Shown: positions 8,737-17,310 of the stretch, one piece after another | How positions within the stretch are numbered: position 1 is the first letter of the stretch | Layout: each line of letters starts with the position of its first letter | Program-made: the position numbers and the translations under genes | Notes under the pieces: generated by a model | Database searches by the model: none | What the model was told of the DNA's origin: nothing | What the model saw: the letters and a program-made list of their open reading frames with translations, nothing else | NCBI RefSeq assembly: GCF_041434935.1 | Contig: NZ_CP107964.1 | Coordinates: forward strand, 1,240,001 to 1,304,000 | Origin: Kitasatospora sp. NBC_00374 | Lineage (GTDB): Bacteria > Actinomycetota > Actinomycetes > Streptomycetales > Streptomycetaceae | DNA length: 64,000 nucleotides | Reading direction: 5' to 3'

Positions 8737-9591
8737 ATGGACAGACGGGCGTATCCGAGCGACTTATCGGACGAGCAGTGGGCGTTGATCGAGCCGATGA
8801 TCACGGCCTGGAAGCAGGACCGGGTGGCGCGGTCGGCTACCGGGGATCCGGGGTCCTGCGATCTGCGGGAGATCGTGAACGCGATCTTCTACCAGAACCG
8901 GACGGGCTGTCAGTGGCGCTACCTGCCCCATGACCTGCCGTCCTGGTCGGCGGTGTTCTACTACTTCGGCCTGTGGCGCCAGGACGGGCTCGACCAGCGG
9001 ATCCAGGAACTCCTGCGCTGCCAGGTGAGGGAGCGAGCCCGCCGATTAGAGGACCCGTCCCTCGTGATCATCGACACCCAGTCCGTCCGGGCGGCCGCCG
9101 GCGTCCCGAAGACCACGACGGGGCTGGACGCGAACAAGAAGGTGTCGGGGCGCAAGCGGGGACTGGCCGTGGACGTCCTGGGGCTGATCATCGGCGTTGT
9201 CGTCCTGGCCGCCTCCGCCCACGACAACGCCGCCGGCACCGCCCTGCTCGACCAGGTCGCCGAGCGGTGCGGGATGCGTCTGGAGAAGGCTCTGGTGGAC
9301 CAGGGCTTCAAGGACGAGGTCGTCATCCACGGCGCTTTGCTGGATATCGACGTCGAGGTCGTCCGCCGCAACCCGGCCGACCAGGGCAAGGGTTTCGTCC
9401 CGCAGCCGAAACGGTGGGTGGTGGAGCAGACGAACGGCACCTTGATGCTGCATCGGCGCCTCGCCCGCGAGTACGACCACCGGCCCGACAACTCCGCCTC
9501 ACGCGTCTACTGGGCCTCCACCGCGAACATGACCCGCCGCCTCACCACACCGGCCCCGGCCTGGCGCGACACCCTCGGACTGGCGGCGTGA
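8737..9591 (+). CDS. IS5-family transposase (DDE)
   Basis: 284 residues from the ATG at 8737 (MDRRAYPSDLSDEQWALIEP), the usual N-terminus of this type. Visible motifs: NAIFYQNRTGCQWRYLPHDL (insertion domain start), the first catalytic Asp in VIIDTQSVRAA, the second Asp in LVDQGFKDEV, and the Glu region VVEQTNGTLMLHRRLAREYD. The frame is intact, unlike the two IS5 elements at 1.8-4 kb, so this copy could be active. Its stop overlaps the start of the next ORF (GTGA at 9588-9591). Confidence 0.9.
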   Translation: MDRRAYPSDLSDEQWALIEPMITAWKQDRVARSATGDPGSCDLREIVNAIFYQNRTGCQWRYLPHDLPSWSAVFYYFGLWRQDGLDQRIQELLRCQVRERARRLEDPSLVIIDTQSVRAAAGVPKTTTGLDANKKVSGRKRGLAVDVLGLIIGVVVLAASAHDNAAGTALLDQVAERCGMRLEKALVDQGFKDEVVIHGALLDIDVEVVRRNPADQGKGFVPQPKRWVVEQTNGTLMLHRRLAREYDHRPDNSASRVYWASTANMTRRLTTPAPAWRDTLGLAA

Positions 9592-9986
9592 ACGTCGCCG
9601 AACTCCTGGCAGACCTCCAGAGCCGGCAGGACGAGGCCACCGCCCGGGCCGCAGAACTACGCGCCCGGATCGAAGAGCTCGCCGCCGATCTGACCCAGAC
9701 CGAAGCGCGGCTCACGGACCTGGCCACCACCCGAAAGATCATCATGGAGGTCACGCCGGCAGGAACCGAATCCGAACCGCCCGAGACGAACACCACCTAC
9801 CAGGCCATCGTGAACGCCTTCAACCAGCACCCCGCCCACGCATTCCGGGCACGCGAGCTGCACGAACTCCTCGGCATGCCCACCGACGAGGCGTCCGTCA
9901 ACATCACCCGCAGCCGCCTCGGACGCCTCACTCGCCAAGGCTTCCTCACCCAACCCGGACGCGGCCGCTACCAGAAACGGACTTAA
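9588..9986 (+). CDS. IS-borne accessory protein, coiled coil plus winged-helix-like domain
   Basis: 132 residues from a GTG that overlaps the transposase stop (GTGA), which suggests translational coupling. Residues ~4-48 are a heptad-rich coiled coil (LADLQSRQDEATARAAELRA and following). After a linker, residues ~65-132 look like a small winged-helix domain (HAFRARELHELLGMP ... NITRSRLGRLTRQGFLTQPG). It ends just inside the right inverted repeat, so it belongs to the element. I cannot name a family; regulation of transposition, target choice or transposase oligomerisation are guesses. Streptomyces IS elements sometimes carry such passenger ORFs. Confidence 0.7.
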   Translation: MNVAELLADLQSRQDEATARAAELRARIEELAADLTQTEARLTDLATTRKIIMEVTPAGTESEPPETNTTYQAIVNAFNQHPAHAFRARELHELLGMPTDEASVNITRSRLGRLTRQGFLTQPGRGRYQKRT

Positions 9987-10095
9987 CGTCCACTGAGTGT
10001 GTCCTGCCCGGCTCGGGGTCTGTTGGCACGTGCGGGCCTGGAATGATAAGTCATGGCGGTCCGCCGTGTGGACGTTATGGGGGAGGTGGGGGCAC

Positions 10096-10983
10096 GTGGA
10101 GCTGCGTGACATCGAGATCTTTTTGACCCTGGCCGAGGAACTGCACTTCGGCCGGACTGCGGAGCGTCTGCACGTCTCCGGGGCACGGGTCAGCCAGGCG
10201 ATCAAGAAGCAGGAGCGCTCCATCGGTGCGGAGCTGTTCGCCCGGGACAGCCGCAACGTCCGGCTGACGCCGCTCGGTGAGCAACTGCGGGATGATCTGC
10301 GGGTGGTGCACCAGGGGCTGACGCAGAGTCTGGAGCGGGCTCGGCTGGCCGCCCGGGGCAAGACGGGCACGCTCCGGGTGAGCCTGTTCCCCGCCAACAT
10401 CCAGGAGCTGCGCCGGTACTTCGACACCTTTCGCGCCCGCCACCCGCAGTGGGAGTTGCGGCTGCGAATGTCGGCCTACGCCGACCCCTTCGCCCAACTG
10501 CGCAACGGGGAGGCCGACATCCTGGTCACCTGGCCCGCCGTCTACGAGCCCGACCTGACCGTGGGTCCCACACTCTTCTCCGAGCCGAGAGCTCTGGCTG
10601 TGGACCACGAGCATCCGCTCGCGCGGTGGTCCTCGGTGACCCTGGAGGAGATGAGCGACTTCCAGCACGTGAGCGTCAACCCGTCGCCCGACTACTGGAT
10701 GGACCACTACGTTCCGCAGCACACGCCCCAAGGCCGGTTCATCGACCGGGGCGCCGTCGTGAACAACATCGAGGAGATCTTCATGACGGTGGGCATGCGG
10801 GATGCGGTCGCCCTCTTCCCGGTGCATGTGGCCCGCTACTACCCGCGCCCGGACATCGTCTACCTGCCGGTCAAGGGGCTGGAGCTGCTGGCGTACTCGC
10901 TGGTGTGGCGGACCGAGTCGGAGAACGAGATGATCCGCTCCTTCGCCCGCGTCGTACGCGACCTGGGGCCGCTGCCCGACTGA
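10096..10983 (+). CDS. LysR-family transcriptional regulator
   Basis: 295 residues. Residues ~1-60 are a LysR winged helix (VELRDIEIFLTLAEELHFGR, then ERLHVSGARVSQAIKKQE and GAELFARDSRNVRLTPLGEQ). The rest is a periplasmic-binding-protein-like co-inducer domain (GTLRVSLFPANIQ, EADILVTWPAVYEPDL). The GTG at 10096 is preceded by GGGGGAGGTGGG, and the homology starts exactly there; a longer frame from 9997 adds IS-junction sequence. Likely targets are its own promoter or the downstream VOC/monooxygenase genes, which is inference. Confidence 0.9.
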   Translation: MELRDIEIFLTLAEELHFGRTAERLHVSGARVSQAIKKQERSIGAELFARDSRNVRLTPLGEQLRDDLRVVHQGLTQSLERARLAARGKTGTLRVSLFPANIQELRRYFDTFRARHPQWELRLRMSAYADPFAQLRNGEADILVTWPAVYEPDLTVGPTLFSEPRALAVDHEHPLARWSSVTLEEMSDFQHVSVNPSPDYWMDHYVPQHTPQGRFIDRGAVVNNIEEIFMTVGMRDAVALFPVHVARYYPRPDIVYLPVKGLELLAYSLVWRTESENEMIRSFARVVRDLGPLPD

Positions 10984-11233
10984 GGCGTGCTGGTGAACTG
11001 TCCTGCGGCTCGATGACCTACAGCTTTTCGAATGACGCGCGGAGGAAGCGGCGGCGTGGGGCATCGTGCAGGCAAGTCCCTCACCGTCTGCGTTGCAGGC
11101 GCCGGTGCTGCGTGAGAGTGGAGATCGTCAACCCTGGGGTTAACGACCGTTGCGGTAGTCGCTGTTGTTCCCCGCACCGCCGCGCCCGAAGCTTGATCCA
11201 TTCCAACGATCGAGCACGAGAGAGGGATGCGCG

Positions 11234-11614
11234 ATGAACGTCGTGTCCTCCGCGGTGTTCCTGACGGTCACCGATCCCGCCGCCTCCAGCCGGTTCTTCA
11301 CCACCCACCTGGGATTCCGTGAGGTCGTGGTCGACGAGGACTTCGTGGAGCTCTGCCGTGACGACGCGGCCGTCGACCTCGTCCTGGTGCGGCGCGACCT
11401 CGAACAGCACGGGTTAGGCCAAGGGCCGACCGACGTGATCGTGTCGTTCGCGGTCACCGGCATCGCGGCCGAGTACGAGCGGCTGCGGAACGAAGGGGCC
11501 GGCATGGCCGTGACCCTGCAGCAGGAGCCATGGGGCGAGCTGGTGGTGCGACTGATCGACCCCAACGGAGTGGTCGTCCAGCTCACCGAATGGGTGCCGC
11601 CGGCAGGAAGCTGA
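11234..11614 (+). CDS. VOC (glyoxalase/dioxygenase superfamily) protein
   Basis: 126 residues with the two beta-alpha-beta-beta-beta units of the vicinal oxygen chelate fold: VVSSAVFLTVTDPAASSRFF ... LGFREVVVDEDFVEL, then GIAAEYERLRNEGAGM ... GELVVRLIDPNGVVVQLTEW. Members include glyoxalases, bleomycin- or fosfomycin-type resistance proteins and extradiol dioxygenases. The metal ligands are not a clear full set, so enzyme or binding protein is open. ATG 11234 has GAGAGGG upstream. It lies between a LysR regulator and a FAD monooxygenase and may act on the same compound. Confidence 0.85.
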   Translation: MNVVSSAVFLTVTDPAASSRFFTTHLGFREVVVDEDFVELCRDDAAVDLVLVRRDLEQHGLGQGPTDVIVSFAVTGIAAEYERLRNEGAGMAVTLQQEPWGELVVRLIDPNGVVVQLTEWVPPAGS

Positions 11615-11839
11615 CTCTCCAGCTGCCCGCCGGCCCCCGTGTCGAGGCGAAGGCGGCCGGCACCGAGTTCCGGACCGTCGGACGGCTCGGCGACGCCGTC
11701 GGAGGGCTCGCCCACGGCCCAGGTGCGGGCGATCCCGCGCTCCGGGTTGGCCCGGTGGGCCTCCAAGCATGCGTCGGCCGTCGTCGCGGACCACCAGGCG
11801 CTGGGACGCGACCAACAACTACGTAAGGAATGGCTTGTG

Positions 11840-13381
11840 ATGGACGCCGATGTGATCATCGTGGGCGCCGGTCCGACCGGTCTGATGCTGGCCACCGAGC
11901 TGCGCCTGGCCGGAGTACGGCCGCTGGTACTGGAACGGCAGCCGCAGCCCCGGGACACGCCGAAGGCCAACGGCATAGGCGGGCAGATCCTGCAACTGCT
12001 GCACTACCGAGGCCTGCTGGAGCGATTCCAAGCAGCCAGCACCAACCCCCACCCGGCCCCGATCTTCCCGTTCGGCGGCTTGCACCTGAACTTCACCCAC
12101 CTCACGGATGCCCCACTCCACGCGCTGCAACTGCCTCAGGCGCGACTGGAGCGTCTGCTGACCGAGCGGGCCACCGAGCTCGGCGCCGGCATCCGCCGCG
12201 GCTGCGAGGTGGTGGGCCTCAGTCAGGACGACGACACCGTGACCGCGGAGGTCCGCGGCCCCGACGGGACGCACCAGGTGACCGCCCGCTACGTCGTGGG
12301 CTGCGACGGCGCGCACAGCCGGGTCCGTGACCTGGCCGGCATCGGATTCCCCGGCACCACCCACCCGGATGTGAACCGGCTGGGACAGGTCACAATGCAC
12401 CAGTCGCTGACCCGGCTCGACAACGGCGACCTGGAGGTCCCGGGGCTGGGAGCGATCGCTGCCGGTTACACGCGAACGGACCGCGGTGTGTTCGCCTTCG
12501 GATGGCTGACCGACGACGTCATGCTCGTCTCCACGGTCGAGGACGAGCCCGAAGTATCCGACGACGGCACGCCGATGACCCTTGCCGAACTGCAGGACAG
12601 CATCCGCCACGTGCTCGGAGCGCACGTGCCCTTGGGCGAGCCGCTTCGGCTGTCACGCTTCATCTTCCAGGCCCGGCAGGCAGAGCGGTACCGCGCCGGA
12701 CGGATCCTGCTGGCCGGGGACGCCGCTCATCTCTTCCCCGCCACGGGCGCGGCGCTGAACGCCGGCCTGCTCGACACGGTCAATCTCGCCTGGAAGCTGG
12801 CCGCCGCCATCCACGGACAGGCGCCGGACGGTCTACTGGACACCTACCACGACGAACGCCACTTCGCCGGCGCACGCACCCTGCTGCAGACCCGCGCCCA
12901 GGCGGCACTGCGGCGCGGGCAGGACACTGCCGCCGAAGCGCTGCGGGACGTCTTCCGGGAACTTCTCCTCGACGAGCCGGCGCTGCGCCGGATGGGAGCC
13001 CTGGTGGCCGGCGCCGACATCCGCTACCCGATGCCCGGCTCCGACCGGGACGCGTTGACCGGCACATTCGTACCCGACCTCACGCTCCACACCGACCAGG
13101 GCACCACCAGCATCGCGGAACTCATGCACGCCGCACGGCCCGTCCTGCTCGATCTGGCCGACCGTCCGGAACTCCGCGAGATCGCCCGGGAGTGGGAGCA
13201 CCTCGTCGACATCCGCATGGCCAAGACCGATGGCCCGCCTGCCGACGCCCTGCTGATCCGCCCGGACGCCCACGTCGCCTGGGCCGCCAAGCGTGCCGAA
13301 CCCGCCGACACCGCCGCGCCCGCGCTGCGAGAAGCGCTCTGCCACTGGTTCGGCACAGGACCACGGCAGGACCGGTCCTAG
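11840..13381 (+). CDS. FAD-dependent aromatic monooxygenase (PheA/TfdB type)
   Basis: 513 residues. Class A flavoprotein hydroxylase: NAD(P)H plus O2 hydroxylate an aromatic substrate through an FAD C4a-hydroperoxide. Motifs: dinucleotide-binding VIIVGAGPTGLMLATELRLA at the N-terminus, the DG motif in VVGCDGAHSRVRD, and the second FAD motif GRILLAGDAAHLFPATGAAL. A C-terminal thioredoxin-like extension (residues ~400-513) is present as in phenol hydroxylase/MhpA relatives. ATG 11840 follows AAGGA and is adjacent to an in-frame GTG. Rifamycin monooxygenase (Rox) is related, but the active-site region differs and no RAE precedes it. The substrate is unknown. Confidence 0.88.
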   Translation: MDADVIIVGAGPTGLMLATELRLAGVRPLVLERQPQPRDTPKANGIGGQILQLLHYRGLLERFQAASTNPHPAPIFPFGGLHLNFTHLTDAPLHALQLPQARLERLLTERATELGAGIRRGCEVVGLSQDDDTVTAEVRGPDGTHQVTARYVVGCDGAHSRVRDLAGIGFPGTTHPDVNRLGQVTMHQSLTRLDNGDLEVPGLGAIAAGYTRTDRGVFAFGWLTDDVMLVSTVEDEPEVSDDGTPMTLAELQDSIRHVLGAHVPLGEPLRLSRFIFQARQAERYRAGRILLAGDAAHLFPATGAALNAGLLDTVNLAWKLAAAIHGQAPDGLLDTYHDERHFAGARTLLQTRAQAALRRGQDTAAEALRDVFRELLLDEPALRRMGALVAGADIRYPMPGSDRDALTGTFVPDLTLHTDQGTTSIAELMHAARPVLLDLADRPELREIAREWEHLVDIRMAKTDGPPADALLIRPDAHVAWAAKRAEPADTAAPALREALCHWFGTGPRQDRS

Positions 13382-13489
13382 TGCTGCTCTGCGGAAGGTC
13401 GTGGAGGAGTACTGATCAGCGCGTCAAATCGCCGAGGTGGAAGCCGCAGACACAGTCCGGTTCATCCCCCTCTCTACGACGGAGACACC

Positions 13490-14371
13490 TTGTCCATTCG
13501 CATCACCGCGCTGACCGACCCCGATGGCGGCCCGTCCAGCCACCGCCTGGCTTGGCTGGCATCCGACACCGACGGAATCCCCGTCGGGTCGGCGTTCCTG
13601 CGCCTTTTCACCAGGACCGGGCAGGAGCACCTCGCCGAACTGGACCTCCATGTCCATCCGGCCGAGCGGCGCAACCGCACCGGCTCCAGGCTCCTGGACG
13701 CAGCCATCGCCGCCGCACGCCAGGACGGCCGGCGCTGTGTCATCACCCAGGCCGAGGCCGGCTCTCCCGGCGACCGGTTCCTGCCGGCCCAGGGCTTCCG
13801 CAGGGTCCTGACCCTGACCTTCACCCGGCTGCCGCTGGCCGAGGCGGACATCACCGCTCTCACCGAGATCACCGAACAGTCACATCCCGGCTATCGGCTG
13901 GCGTCATGGGAGGGCACGGTCCCTGACGACCTCGCCGAGACGTTCGTCGCGTCGCGCCACGCCATGGACGACATGCCGATGGGCGGCACCGACTTCGGCA
14001 CGGTGATCTGGGACCTGGACCGGGTCCGGGCCGCAGCGGCGGCTGTCGAAGAGCGTGGCGACCTGCTGCACACCGTTGTTGCCATCGACGAGTCGGACGA
14101 CTCGATCGCCGGGTTCACCGAACTGGTCGTCCCCGGCGACGGCAAGGGTGACGGCCAGCACTACGGCACCGGCGTCCTCCCCGAGCATCGCGGGCACGGC
14201 CTCGGCCGCTGGATGAAGGCCGCGTCGATCCGAGAGGCCCACCTGCGACACCCGGACCTCCGCGGCCTGCTCACCGACACCGCCGACAGCAATCCGTACA
14301 TGCGCCACATCAACGACGCGCTCGGCTATGCGCCGACGCACATGACATTCGAGTACCAACTCGATCTCTAG
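13490..14371 (+). CDS. Tandem GNAT acetyltransferase-like protein
   Basis: 293 residues from a TTG at 13490 with GGAGACACC upstream. It has two GNAT folds. The first (residues ~1-110) has AELDLHVHPAERRNRTGSRL at the acetyl-CoA loop; the second (~130-293) has YGTGVLPEHRGHGLGRWMKA, the classic Q/R-x-x-G-x-G/A loop. Proteins of this double layout (mycothiol synthase-like or aminoglycoside-type) acetylate amines, but the target here is unknown. TTG starts are less common; no better in-frame ATG lies near the homology start. It follows the monooxygenase by 108 bases. Confidence 0.85.
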   Translation: MSIRITALTDPDGGPSSHRLAWLASDTDGIPVGSAFLRLFTRTGQEHLAELDLHVHPAERRNRTGSRLLDAAIAAARQDGRRCVITQAEAGSPGDRFLPAQGFRRVLTLTFTRLPLAEADITALTEITEQSHPGYRLASWEGTVPDDLAETFVASRHAMDDMPMGGTDFGTVIWDLDRVRAAAAAVEERGDLLHTVVAIDESDDSIAGFTELVVPGDGKGDGQHYGTGVLPEHRGHGLGRWMKAASIREAHLRHPDLRGLLTDTADSNPYMRHINDALGYAPTHMTFEYQLDL

Positions 14372-14528
14372 GAACGACGGGGGCCGGGCCATCGGTGCGG
14401 CTGCCCGTCGCCGCGGGCGACGACACCGCCGTGGTCCGGATCAAGCTGCGGCTGCCCGCCGACCTCACCGTGATGGCGCCACCGTGCATCACCATGCCCG
14501 AAACAGAAACCGACGAAGGACGAAGAGA

Positions 14529-16805
14529 ATGAGCACCACCCAGAACTACCAGGCCGCGGAGCAACTCCTGCGCCGACCCGCCCGCCCGGGCGAGCTCGTC
14601 GTCAGCGACAGGGTCAGACCGCAGTGGATCGACGCAGGCACCCGCTTCTGGTACGCGGTGAGCAATGGCGTCGGCAGGCGGTTCGTGCTGGTGGACCCGG
14701 CGGCGGGCACCCGCGAGCCGGTCTTCGACCACACCCTGCTCGCCGTCGCGCTGGCCGCCGCCTCCGGGCAGGAGGTCGACCCCGAGGCCCTTCCGTTCGT
14801 GGCCGTCGAACTGGTCGGGGACGCCGTGGAGTTCGTCGCGTTCGACGCGTACTGGCGCTGCCGCCTGGACGACTACACCTGCGAGCACGCCGAGTTCACG
14901 CCGCCGGGCAACCCGCTGGACGTACCGTCGCCCGACAGGAAGGTCGCGGTGTCCCAGCGGGGGCACGACCTGTGGGCGGTCTCGGCGTCCGACGGCCGCG
15001 AGTGGGCGCTGACCACCGACGGCGAGGCCTCCTACGCGTACGGCACCAGCCCGGAGTGCCTCGGCAACGGCACCCTGCTGCGCAAGTTCGGCGTGCCGTA
15101 CCTGCCGCCGGCGGTGGCCTGGTCCCCCGACTCGACGAAGGTGCTGACGCACCGGACCAATGAGCGCGGTGTCCGGCAGACCCACCTGCTGGAGGCCAGG
15201 CCCGCCGACGGCGGCGCGCCCCTCCTGCACACCCAGCGGTACGCCTACGCCGGGGACGAGCACCTGCCGACGGCCGAGCTGGTCGTGCTGGACGTCGCCG
15301 AGGGCACGGTGATCCGCTCGCAGGCCGAGCCGCTGCTCACGCCGATGCTGTCGCCGGTCATGGGCAAGTGGGCGTGGTGGGCCGCGGACGGCTCGGCGGT
15401 GTACTACCTCGCCCAGCCCCGCGACCGACACACGCTCTCGCTGCACCGCCTCGACCCGGCCACCGGCGAGGTCACCGTCGTGCTCAGCGAGACCGGGGAA
15501 ACCCGTGTCGAGCCCAACCAGTGGAGCTACGAGCCGCCGATCGTGCGGGTGCTGGCCGACGAGGTCCTGTGGTACTCGCAGCGGGACGGCTGGGGCCACC
15601 TGTACCGGTACGACCTGCGCACCGGCGCACTGCTCGGGCAGGTCACCTCCGGGCAGTGGGCGGTACGGAAGATTCTGCACGTCGACGAGGCCGAGCGGGT
15701 GGTGTACTTCACCGCCTCCGGGCTGGTCGCAGAGGACCCGTACCGACGCACGGTGTGCCGGGTCGGCCTGGACGGCTCCGGCTTCGCCAAGGTCACCGAC
15801 GACGATCTGGACCACGTCGTCACCCTGCCGGACACCATGGAGTACTTCATCGACTCCGCGTCCACCGTCGACACCCCGCCGGTGACCCGCGTCCGTGACT
15901 GGGCCGGGCGGGTGCTGGTCGAGCTGGAGCGCGCCGACATCAGCAAGCTCACCGCCACCGGCTGGACGCCGCCGGAACGCTTCCGCGTCAAGGCGGCCGA
16001 CGGGGTGACGGACATCTACGGGGTGCTGTACCACCCGCGCGGGTTCGACCCCGTCCGGCGCTACCCGGTGGTGGACAACATCTACCCCGGCCCACAGACC
16101 AACCGGGTCGACCCGGGCTTCGACCCCGGCGGCATGGGCCTCGACGCGGAACCCATAGCGGCGCTCGGCTTCGTGGTCGTGGCACTGGACGGGCGAGGCA
16201 CCCCGGGCCGGAGCAAGGCCTTCCACGACGCCTCCTACGGCCACCTGGCCGACGCGGGCTGCCTGGCCGACCACGTCGCCGCGCTGCGCCAGCTGGCCGA
16301 GACCCGGCCGTGGATGGACCTGGACCGGGTGGGCGCGTTCGGCCACTCCGGCGGCGGGTTCGCCACCGTGCGGGCGATGCTCGACTTCCCCGAGGTGTAC
16401 AAGGCCGGCGTGGCCCTCTCCGGCTCGCACGAGGCCCGTTCCTTCAGCCTGGACTTCGTGGAGACCTACGACGGCGCGGACAACCCGAAGGCCTGGGCCC
16501 GGGCCTCCAACGTGGACCTCGCGGACCGGCTGGCGGGCAAGCTGCTGCTCGTCCACGGCGAGATGGACGACCGGGTCCACCCGGACCACACCCTGCGGCT
16601 GGCCGACCGGCTCATCGCCGCCGACAAGGACTTCGAGCTGCTCATCGTGCCGGGCGCCGAGCACACGTTCATCGACTGCCTGGCCTACGTCCGCAAGCAC
16701 GGCTGGGACTTCCTGGTGCGCGAGCTGATGGGCACGCAGCCACCCGCCTACCGCCCGGCCCCCATCACCATCGATCCCGCGCTGCTCGGCGAACTCTTCG
16801 CCTGA
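14529..16805 (+). CDS. S9 family prolyl oligopeptidase / dipeptidyl-peptidase IV-like
   Basis: 758 residues, normal for DPP IV-like S9B peptidases. Residues ~30-480 form the beta-propeller (repeats such as AVAWSPDSTKVLTH and VYYLAQPRDRHTLSLHRLDP). The C-terminal alpha/beta hydrolase carries the triad: Ser607 in GHSGGGF, Asp680 or 681 in HGEMDDRVHP, and His712 in GAEHTFIDC. Such enzymes remove N-terminal dipeptides or cut short peptides; with no signal peptide, it acts in the cytoplasm. ATG 14529 has GAAGGACGAAGAGA upstream. It converges with the GH1 gene, with two hairpins between them. Confidence 0.92.
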   Translation: MSTTQNYQAAEQLLRRPARPGELVVSDRVRPQWIDAGTRFWYAVSNGVGRRFVLVDPAAGTREPVFDHTLLAVALAAASGQEVDPEALPFVAVELVGDAVEFVAFDAYWRCRLDDYTCEHAEFTPPGNPLDVPSPDRKVAVSQRGHDLWAVSASDGREWALTTDGEASYAYGTSPECLGNGTLLRKFGVPYLPPAVAWSPDSTKVLTHRTNERGVRQTHLLEARPADGGAPLLHTQRYAYAGDEHLPTAELVVLDVAEGTVIRSQAEPLLTPMLSPVMGKWAWWAADGSAVYYLAQPRDRHTLSLHRLDPATGEVTVVLSETGETRVEPNQWSYEPPIVRVLADEVLWYSQRDGWGHLYRYDLRTGALLGQVTSGQWAVRKILHVDEAERVVYFTASGLVAEDPYRRTVCRVGLDGSGFAKVTDDDLDHVVTLPDTMEYFIDSASTVDTPPVTRVRDWAGRVLVELERADISKLTATGWTPPERFRVKAADGVTDIYGVLYHPRGFDPVRRYPVVDNIYPGPQTNRVDPGFDPGGMGLDAEPIAALGFVVVALDGRGTPGRSKAFHDASYGHLADAGCLADHVAALRQLAETRPWMDLDRVGAFGHSGGGFATVRAMLDFPEVYKAGVALSGSHEARSFSLDFVETYDGADNPKAWARASNVDLADRLAGKLLLVHGEMDDRVHPDHTLRLADRLIAADKDFELLIVPGAEHTFIDCLAYVRKHGWDFLVRELMGTQPPAYRPAPITIDPALLGELFA

Positions 16806-16824
16806 GTGCGACCACGCCGACGCT

Positions 16825-16865
16825 CCAGGCACCGGTAGGCCGCCTTGCGACCCACCGGTGCCTGG
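16825..16865 (+). terminator. Hairpin after the S9 peptidase gene
   Basis: A perfect 12-bp inverted repeat, CCAGGCACCGGT at 16825-16836 and ACCGGTGCCTGG at 16854-16865, with a 17-base loop, 19 bases past the stop codon. There is no T tract, as is usual for streptomycete terminators. Confidence 0.75.
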
Positions 16866-16875
16866 CGCCCCGTCT

Positions 16876-16899
16876 CACAGTGCGATGCACCGCACTGTG
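16876..16899. terminator. Second hairpin between convergent genes
   Basis: CACAGTGCG (16876-16884) pairs perfectly with CGCACTGTG (16891-16899) across a 6-base loop. It follows the stronger hairpin by 10 bases and may serve either of the convergent genes. A protein-binding palindrome is an alternative. Confidence 0.55.
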
Positions 16900-17009
16900 T
16901 CGCAGGCAGCCGCCCACGCAAGCAGCAGTGTCGGTGTGCCGGCGGACGCGCGAAGATCACGATCACCGCTGACGGGCGCGCGGTGGCGAGCGTCCCCGAA
17001 GTCGCAAGG

Positions 17010-17310
17010 CGGCCCGACCCCGCGCGACGGCCCACGGCTGAACCACTGACGATGGGCTGCGGACTCGTCGAACACCCTGTCTTGTGCTCAGTACCCGGGC
17101 GCGCTACTGCGAGCCCCGCCATCCGGACGACCCCTCGGCCGTTGCCAAGAGGCCATACAGCCCGCAGCGACCGGGAGGCCGACTACCTTGTACGACAGGT
17201 GCGGTGAGCGACGATCAGGTCGCGGTACCAGGTGTAGGAGGCCTTCGGGGTACGGCGCTGCGTGTCGAAGTCGACGTGCACCAGACCGAAGCGCTGGGTG
17301 AACCCTTCGG
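17010..17310. repeat. Second copy of the GH1 3' end and flank
   Basis: Counterpart of 4640-4930. Here it is the true 3' end of an intact GH1 gene, so this is likely the parent-like copy. The shared part continues about 170 bases beyond the GH1 stop into non-coding sequence. Confidence 0.8.

Larger units (their letters stand above)
8634..9994 (+). mobile_element. IS5-type element with two ORFs
   Basis: Terminal inverted repeats of 16 bases are perfect: AGTGGACGTTAAGTCC at 8634-8649 and its complement at 9979-9994. The 1.36 kb between them hold an intact DDE transposase and a downstream overlapping ORF. No target duplication is clear by eye. A sequence resembling the left end (GTGGACGTTATGG) sits at about 10069-10081, possibly chance or a solo relic. 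Confidence 0.85.

Noticed and set aside
11840..13381. Rifamycin monooxygenase (Rox) as identity of the FAD enzyme
   Set aside because: It shares the general class A fold only, has a PheA/TfdB-like extension, and no RAE lies in front of it. Nearness to rph is not enough.
14310..16832. Reverse-strand open frame of 840 codons opposite the S9 peptidase
   Set aside because: Composition is valine/glycine/arginine-rich with no domain. It is the usual antisense shadow of a GC-rich gene; the forward frame has the full catalytic triad.
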